Source: Stomorhina lunata (taxonomy: Eukaryota; Arthropoda; Insecta; Diptera; Rhiniidae). Taken from it: DNA of 64,000 nt. A program made the position numbers and the translations under genes. Shown in pieces: positions 57,995 to 64,000 of the stretch (positions are counted from its first letter, which is position 1; every line of letters starts with the position of its first letter). The stretch spans positions 62,131,118 through 62,195,117 of the forward strand of contig OW121743.1 of the NCBI GenBank assembly GCA_933228675.1, given 5' to 3'. A model generated the notes under the pieces. It saw only the letters and a program-made list of their open reading frames with translations. It did no database searches and was not told where the DNA came from.

Positions 57995-59365
57995 TTTCTC
58001 TGTCAGCGAAAATTATATAAAAATATTGAAATTTTCGAAAACTTAATATAAAAATATAGAAATTTTCGAAAATTTCCTATTAAAATATAGAAATTTTCGA
58101 AAATTTCGATATTTTGTGGGAAATTTTCGAAAATTTCTATATTTTAATAGGAAATTTTCGAAAATTTCTATATTTTTATATTAAGTTTTCGAAAATTTCA
58201 ATATTTTTATATAATTTTCGCTTACTTAAAAAAATAAAAATAAAGAAAAAATATAGAAATTTTCGAAAATTTCCTATAAAAATACAGAAATTTTCGAACA
58301 TTTCCTATAAAAATATAGAAATTTTCGGAAATTTCCTATAAAAATATAGAAACTTTCGGAAATTTCCTATAAAAATATAGAAATTTTTGGATATTTCCTA
58401 TAAAAATATAGAAATTTTCGAAAATTTCCTATAAAAATATAGAAATTTTCGAAAATTTCCTATAAAAATATAGAAATTTTCGAAAATTTCCTATAAAAAT
58501 ATAGAAATTTTCGAAAATTTCCTATAAAAATATAGAAATTTTCGAAAATTTCCTATAAAAATATAGAAATTTTCGAAAATTTCCTATAAAAATATAGAAA
58601 TTTTCTAAAATTTCCTATAAAAATATAGAAATTTTCTAAAATTTCCTATAAAAATATAGAAATTTTCTAAAATTTCCTATAAAAAGTTAGAAATTTTCGA
58701 AAATTTCCTATAAAAATATAGAAATTTTCGAAAATTTCCTATAAAAGTATAGAAATTTTCGAAAATTTCCTATAAAAATATAGAAATTTTTGAAAATTTC
58801 CTATAAAAATATAGAAATTTTTGAAAATTTTCTATAAAAGTACAGAAATTTTCGAAAATTTCCTATAAAAATATAGAAATTTTCAAAAATTTCCTATAAA
58901 AATATAGAAATTTTCAAAAATTTTCTATAAAAATATAGAAATTTTTGAAAATTTTCTATAAAAGTATAGAAATTTTCGAAAATTTCCTATAAAAATATAG
59001 AAATTTTCGAAAAGTTTGGTATAAAAATATAGATATTTAGAAAAATTTCCTACAAAAATATAGAAATTGTCAAAAATTTCCTTTAAAAATATATAAATTT
59101 TCGAAAATTTCCTATAAAAGTACTGAAATTTTCGAAAATTTCCTATAAAAATATAGAAATTTTCGGATAATTTCCTACAAAAATATAGAAATTTTCGAAG
59201 ATTTCCTTACAAATGTAGAAATTTTCGAAAATTTCCTATAAAAATATAAAAAATTTTCGAAAATTTCCTATAAAAATATAGAAATTTTTGAAAATTTCCT
59301 ATAAAAATATAGAAATTTTTGAAAATTTCCTATAAAAATATAGAAATTTTCGAAAATTTCCGAAA
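57995..59365. repeat. 31-bp array family D with a perfect long palindrome at its left edge
   Basis: Units of ATAGAAATTTTCGAAAATTT and CCTATAAAAAT, about 40 copies. Each carries the palindrome AAATTTTCGAAAATTT. The region 58400-58680 is nearly homogeneous, with variant runs (TTTTCTAAAATTT at 58600-58680). At 58005-58222 the orientation reverses to give a perfect 103-bp inverted repeat. Confidence 0.88.
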
Positions 59366-60690
59366 TTTGGCTATAACTAGCCGCTATATCTTTAATGTAT
59401 ATTCATCTAACATTTGAAATGTTATCATTAGAAACTGTTAACTAATTCCCATTTCATAACTACCATCTCCTAAACCGCTTAGCAAACACTTCTTCCCATA
59501 ATCCCTCTTTTAACCCTTATAATCATATTCCATTATATACCACCAACAAAAGATATCTAAACGATTTTATCTTTAACATTGAAATTGGAAATGGAATATT
59601 TCATATTGAAATTACTTTTCATCATGTTACATGACACATTTTAATATGACGACTTATTGTTTTCGAAATGTCATGCTGCTTTTTGGCACTTCTTCGATCA
59701 AACAACTAGTGAACAAATGCATGTTTTCAAATAAAGTCATACAACACAAAACGAGTGTTAACATAAACTTGAAACCAAGATCATAAAGATACGAGTATAT
59801 ACTCACAAACATCTCATTTACCCTTAAAACACACGCAGTTGATCAGATGTTCTGATCCTTTAGAACTGTCAAATTGAATGAATGACAGGCATTTTTGAAA
59901 GATCAAATAAGTATAAGTATAGTTTAGCTTAAGCCTCTTCTTTTCAATTCATGCTTGCATGAGAAAGTGTGAGTGTGTTGGGAGTTTTTTTGATAACATT
60001 ATTTTAGTTGAATTGATCCTCTTATTGTTGCATGACTGAACAACATTTATGTATTTAATATTCTGGAGTATTTCAGATTCTCTGATCTTCTTTCAATTGA
60101 TATTTTTGTAAAATATTTCTGATTATTTCATCACTTGTTTAATAAATGTTTATTTTATTTTTAAATAGTGGATTATTAATGACCTCTTTTACCCGAGTTT
60201 GGTAATTCAGATACATTCATTTAATGAATGATTCAAAAGGCACCATCATCGATCGTTGTCTTACTGAGGCGTCATGTGTTATGAAGAATATTCGTTTGTT
60301 TAAAAAATTTATAAAGTGTTGATTATATGATTGATGTTGCAATAATGTAACTAAAGTGTATTTTATTGTTTAAAACTTCATAATTATTTTGTTTGAAGAT
60401 AAGGAAGTAAAAAAGAGTGAAAGTTAAAAAATTTGATTTGCATTAAAATTGTTGTTTAATTATTTGAAATATCTAGTTGTTGTGGATTATTTTGATAATT
60501 AAATTAATGATCAAATATTTGATTTTTAAAGGCATTAAAAATGATGGATCATTTTTATTATCTATCGTAGAAATTGTATTCCGGAAATCCAAATTTGAAA
60601 AAGATGTTGGTACAAGACATAACAAAAATTATAAGAATTTTGTAATACCATCGAAAATTACTATATAATTTTTATTTGAAATATTTATCT
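59366..60690. other. unique AT-rich sequence
   Basis: No array, no transposon ends, no exon of coding quality seen. Confidence 0.5.
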
Positions 60691-62210
60691 GAAATATTTT
60701 TTAATTTTTCGACAGAAAATTTTATTATAAAAAATTTTATCAAGAAAATTTTTCATATAATATTTTTAATATAAAATATTTCTTAGAAATTTTTTAATAG
60801 AAAATTTTCTATTGAAATCTCTTCATAGAAAATGATGAAACTCAAAATTTTTTATTAAATACTCTTTTTTTTAATTTTCGATAGAAAATACTTAATTGAA
60901 ATTTATCTACACAAAATTTTTCATTGAAAATTTTTATAGATAAAAAATTATTTATTGAAAATTTTCTTTAAGAAATTCTTCTTAAAAATTTTTTATAGAA
61001 TATTCATCATAGAAAATTTTCTACAGAAAACTTATCATAGAAAATTTTCTATACAAAATTTTCATAGAAAAGTTTCTATAGAAAACTCTTCATAGAAAAT
61101 GTTCTATAGAAAATCCTTCATTGAAAATTTTCCATAGACAATTCTTCGTAGAAAACTTTCTTTAGAATATTCTCTATACAAAATTTTTCATAGAATATTT
61201 TCTTTAAAAAATTTTTCATAGAAAATTTTCTTCAGAAAATCCTTCATAACAAATTTTCTATGGAAATTTTTTCATCGAAAATTTTCTTAGAAAATTTTCT
61301 ATAGAATATTTTTCATAGAAAATTTTTTAAATTTTTTTTAGAAAATTATTCATAGAAAATTTTTTTTAGAAAAATTTTCAACGAAAAATTTTTCATAGAA
61401 AATTTTCTAAAGAAAATTTTCTATAGAAAAATTTTCAAAGAAAAATTTTTCATAGAAAATTTTCTATAGAAAAATTTTCAAAGAAAAATTTTTCATAGAA
61501 AATTTTCTATAGAAAAATTTTCAAAGAAAAATTTTTCATAGAAAATTTTCTATAGAAAAATTTTCAAAGAAAAATTTTTCATAGAAAATTTTCTATAGAA
61601 AAATTTTCAAAGAAAAATTTTTCATAGAAAATTTTCTATAGAAAAATTTTCAAAGAAAAATTTCTCATAGAAAATTTTCTATAGAAAAATTTTCAAAGAA
61701 AAATTTTTCATAGAAAATTTTCTATAGAAAAATTTTCAAAGAAAAATTTTTCATAGAAAATTTTCTATAGAAAAATTTTCAAAGAAAAATTTTTCATAGA
61801 AAATTTTCTATAGAACATTTTCTATAGAAAAATTTTCAAAGAAAAATTTTTCATAGAAAATTTTCTATAGAACATTTTCTATAGAAAAATTTTCAAAGAA
61901 AAATTTTTCATAGAAAATTTTCTATAGAAAAATTTTCAAAGAGAAATTTTTCATAAAAAAAATTTATAGAAAATTTTTCATATATATTTTCATATATTTT
62001 TTTTTTCATATAAAATTTTTTTATATAAAAAGTTTTCATACAAAAATTATTTGAAAAACTTTCATATAAAAACTTTTGATAGAAAAGTTGTTATAGAAAT
62101 TTTTTCATAAAAATATTTTTATAGAAAATTTTCGTTTAAAAATTTTTATAGAAAATTTTTGATAGAAAAATTTTATAAAAAATTTCTGGAAAAAATGTCA
62201 TATTAAAAAT
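60691..62210. repeat. family E array, part 1, with 43-bp higher-order unit
   Basis: Diverged units of AAAATTTTTCATAGAAAATT at 60700-61380. From about 61380 to 61950 there is a regular 43-bp unit made of three 14-15-bp pieces: AAAATTTTCTATAG, AAAAATTTTCAAAG and AAAAATTTTTCATAG. About 12 copies are present, two with an extra AACATTTTCTATAG piece. Confidence 0.85.
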
Positions 62211-62335
62211 TTTCATTATTTTATTCTATAAATAGCATCAAACCAAAAAGTCTTGTTCTTCTCTACATGCCAACGGCAAATGAAAAGATCGAGCAAAACA
62301 AGTAATAAGAGAATACACAGTCAATTAAACGTAGT

Positions 62336-62570
62336 GATATTCGATCAAACTCAATGAGTTAAATTGATGATTATCTCTCCAATTTGACAACTCGACTGTG
62401 GTAGAGGGCGCTAAGTGCTGATGACGTCCTGTGGCGGGACAGAAATTGCAATCTACTGAGCCGCGTTCAAAAATAATACTTTCTGTTTTTCTCCACAATT
62501 ACATTTCTAATTTTCAAAATTAATAATTTGAAAATTAAATGAAAACCTAATTTTTCAATTAAAAATTTTG
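62336..62570 (-). mobile_element. half copy of the 374-bp fold-back MITE (reverse orientation)
   Basis: Reverse complement of the centre of 48612-48985 (TGATGACGTCCTGTGGCGGG, AGAGGGCGCTAAGTGCTGAT) plus one arm (GAGCCGCGTTCAAAAATA, ending CCTAATTTTTCAATTAA). The other arm is missing: sequence before 62336 does not match. It lies between the two family E arrays. Confidence 0.75.
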
Positions 62571-62739
62571 TGGATAAAATTTTATATAAAAAATTTTTTA
62601 TGAAAAAATTTGTATTTAAAAATTTTAAAGAAAATTTCATGAAATTCGGCAAATTCAAATCTCGAATACCTGCTGCGAAAATGTTCAAAATATCGGTTAC
62701 AACTTTTTAATTTTTAGTTAACAATTCGTATGTTTTTTA

Positions 62740-63790
62740 GAAAAATTTCTGTACAGAAAAATTTTTCATAGAAAAATTTTTATAGAAAATTTTTCACAGA
62801 AAAATTTTTATAGAAAATTTTTCATAGAAAAATTTTTATAGAAAATTTTTCATAGAAAAATTTTTATAGAAAATTTTTCATAGAAAAATTTTTATAGAAA
62901 ATTTTTCATAGAAAAATTTTTATAGAAAATTTTTCATAGAAAATTTTCTATAGAAAATTTTTCATAGAAAATTTTCTATAGAAAATTTTTCATAGAAAAT
63001 TTTCTATAGAAAATTTTTCATAGAAAATTTTCTATAGAAAATTTTTCATAGAAAATTTTCTATAGAAAATTTTTCATAGAAAATTTTCTATAGAAAATTT
63101 TTCATAGAAAATTTTCTATAGAAAATTTTCTATAGAAAATTTTTCATAGAAAATTTTCTAAAGAAAATTTTTCATAGAAAATTTTCTAAAGAAAATTTTT
63201 CATAGAAAATTTTCTATAGAAAATTTTTTATAGAAAATTTTCTAAAGAAAATTTTTCATAGAAAATTTTCTATAGAAAATTTTTCATAGAAAATTTTCTA
63301 TAGAAAATTTTTCATAGAAAATTTTCTATAGAAAATTTTTCATAGAAAATTTTCTATAGAAAATTTTTCATAGAAAATTTTCTATAGAAAATTTTTCATA
63401 GAAAATTTTCTATAGAAAATTTTTCATAGAAAATTTTCTATAGAAAATTTTTCATAGAAAATTTTCTATAGAAAATTTTTCATAGAAAATTTTCTATAGA
63501 AAATTTTTCATAAAAAATTTTTCATAGAAAATTTTCTATAGAAAATTTTTCATAGAAAATTTTCTATAGAAAATTTTTCATAGAAAATTTTCTATGAAAA
63601 ATTTCTATAGAAAATTTTTCATAGAAACATTTTTATAGAAAATTTTTCATAGAAACGTTTTTATAGAAAATTTTTCATAGAAACGTTTTTATAGAAAATT
63701 TTTCATAGAAAAATTTTTTAGAAAATTTTTCATAGAAAAATTTTTATAGAAAATTTTTCATAGAAAAATTTTCATAAAAAAGTTTTAATA
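62740..63790. repeat. family E array, part 2 (28-bp unit)
   Basis: About 37 units of AAAATTTTTCATAG plus AAAATTTTCTATAG (28 bp). The left edge (62760-62940) and right edge (63620-63790) use a variant with AAAAATTTTTATAG in place of AAAATTTTCTATAG. The variant at both edges and the homogeneous form in the centre fit spreading from the middle. Confidence 0.88.
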
Positions 63791-64000
63791 GAAAATTTTT
63801 ATTTGGCCAAATAATTCGACTAATGTGTAAACTTATCATTTTAGATAATAATTTTAAAATAAGTTTTAACTTCTACAGGATTCATATGCTTATTTTTAAA
63901 GTGAAATAATAGATATGTTATTTCCAATTCACTGCTTTTATATATCATTTTTTGTGGATCTCATGTATATAACTTAAAGATTAATTTTACTAGTTTAAGT
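63791..64000. other. end of window, unique sequence
   Basis: AT-rich, nothing recognised. Confidence 0.5.

Overview
The window is eukaryotic. It holds a few spliced coding exons with GT/AG boundaries, very long AT-rich introns, satellite-like arrays and many terminal-inverted-repeat transposons. Ser/Asn/Gln-rich coding sequence, A/T-rich codons, TA-inserting Tc1/mariner and hAT elements, and a dispersed repeat beginning ATACCCTTCACCACC suggest a higher fly (Diptera, probably a calyptrate such as a blow fly or house fly relative). That placement is inference. There are no bacterial operons, rRNA genes or CRISPR arrays.

One plus-strand protein-coding gene can be supported. Its exons are at 4150-4384 (start codon), 9298-10278 and 13683-13770, with a probable fourth exon from 56631. 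The exons join in frame (phases 1, 1, 2) and encode about 434 residues of low-complexity, Ser/Asn/Gln-rich, probably cytoplasmic sequence with one class II SH3-ligand motif (PEIPPR), then a Cys-rich basic segment if exon 4 is real. I do not recognise the protein. If exon 4 belongs to it, intron 3 is about 42.9 kb and contains nearly all the other features.

The dominant feature is a set of related short-period arrays (28-31 bp; one 43-bp variant). Family A is a 31-bp monomer made of two back-to-back palindromes. It fills 1736-2382, 4700-7870, 8690-9240, 10690-13500, 14560-16240, 17160-19225 and 20900-25740, with the arrays in both orientations. Families B (41000-41460, 48390-51120), C (53440-54215, 55013-55265), D (57995-59365) and E (60690-62210, 62740-63790) use the same CTATAG-centred, A/T-flanked design. 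Opposed arrays within one intron would let the pre-mRNA fold into long hairpins. A perfect 103-bp inverted repeat lies at 58005-58222.

The middle (about 27-48 kb) is a transposon graveyard. It holds two copies of a TA-flanked element with TGGGCAAATCC ends, an element with CAGGGRTGTC ends, a 240-bp fold-back, a 172-bp satellite, and a TA-flanked element carrying two tRNA-like modules. It also holds a nested set (dispersed repeat, then a hAT with perfect 8-bp target duplication, then a second copy of the dispersed repeat), a 0.72-kb element inserted in another dispersed repeat, and a broken 1.29-kb Tc1/mariner-like element with readable transposase. From 48 kb on come a fold-back MITE, a 1,075-bp tandem duplication, more arrays, the candidate fourth exon and mostly unannotated AT-rich sequence.
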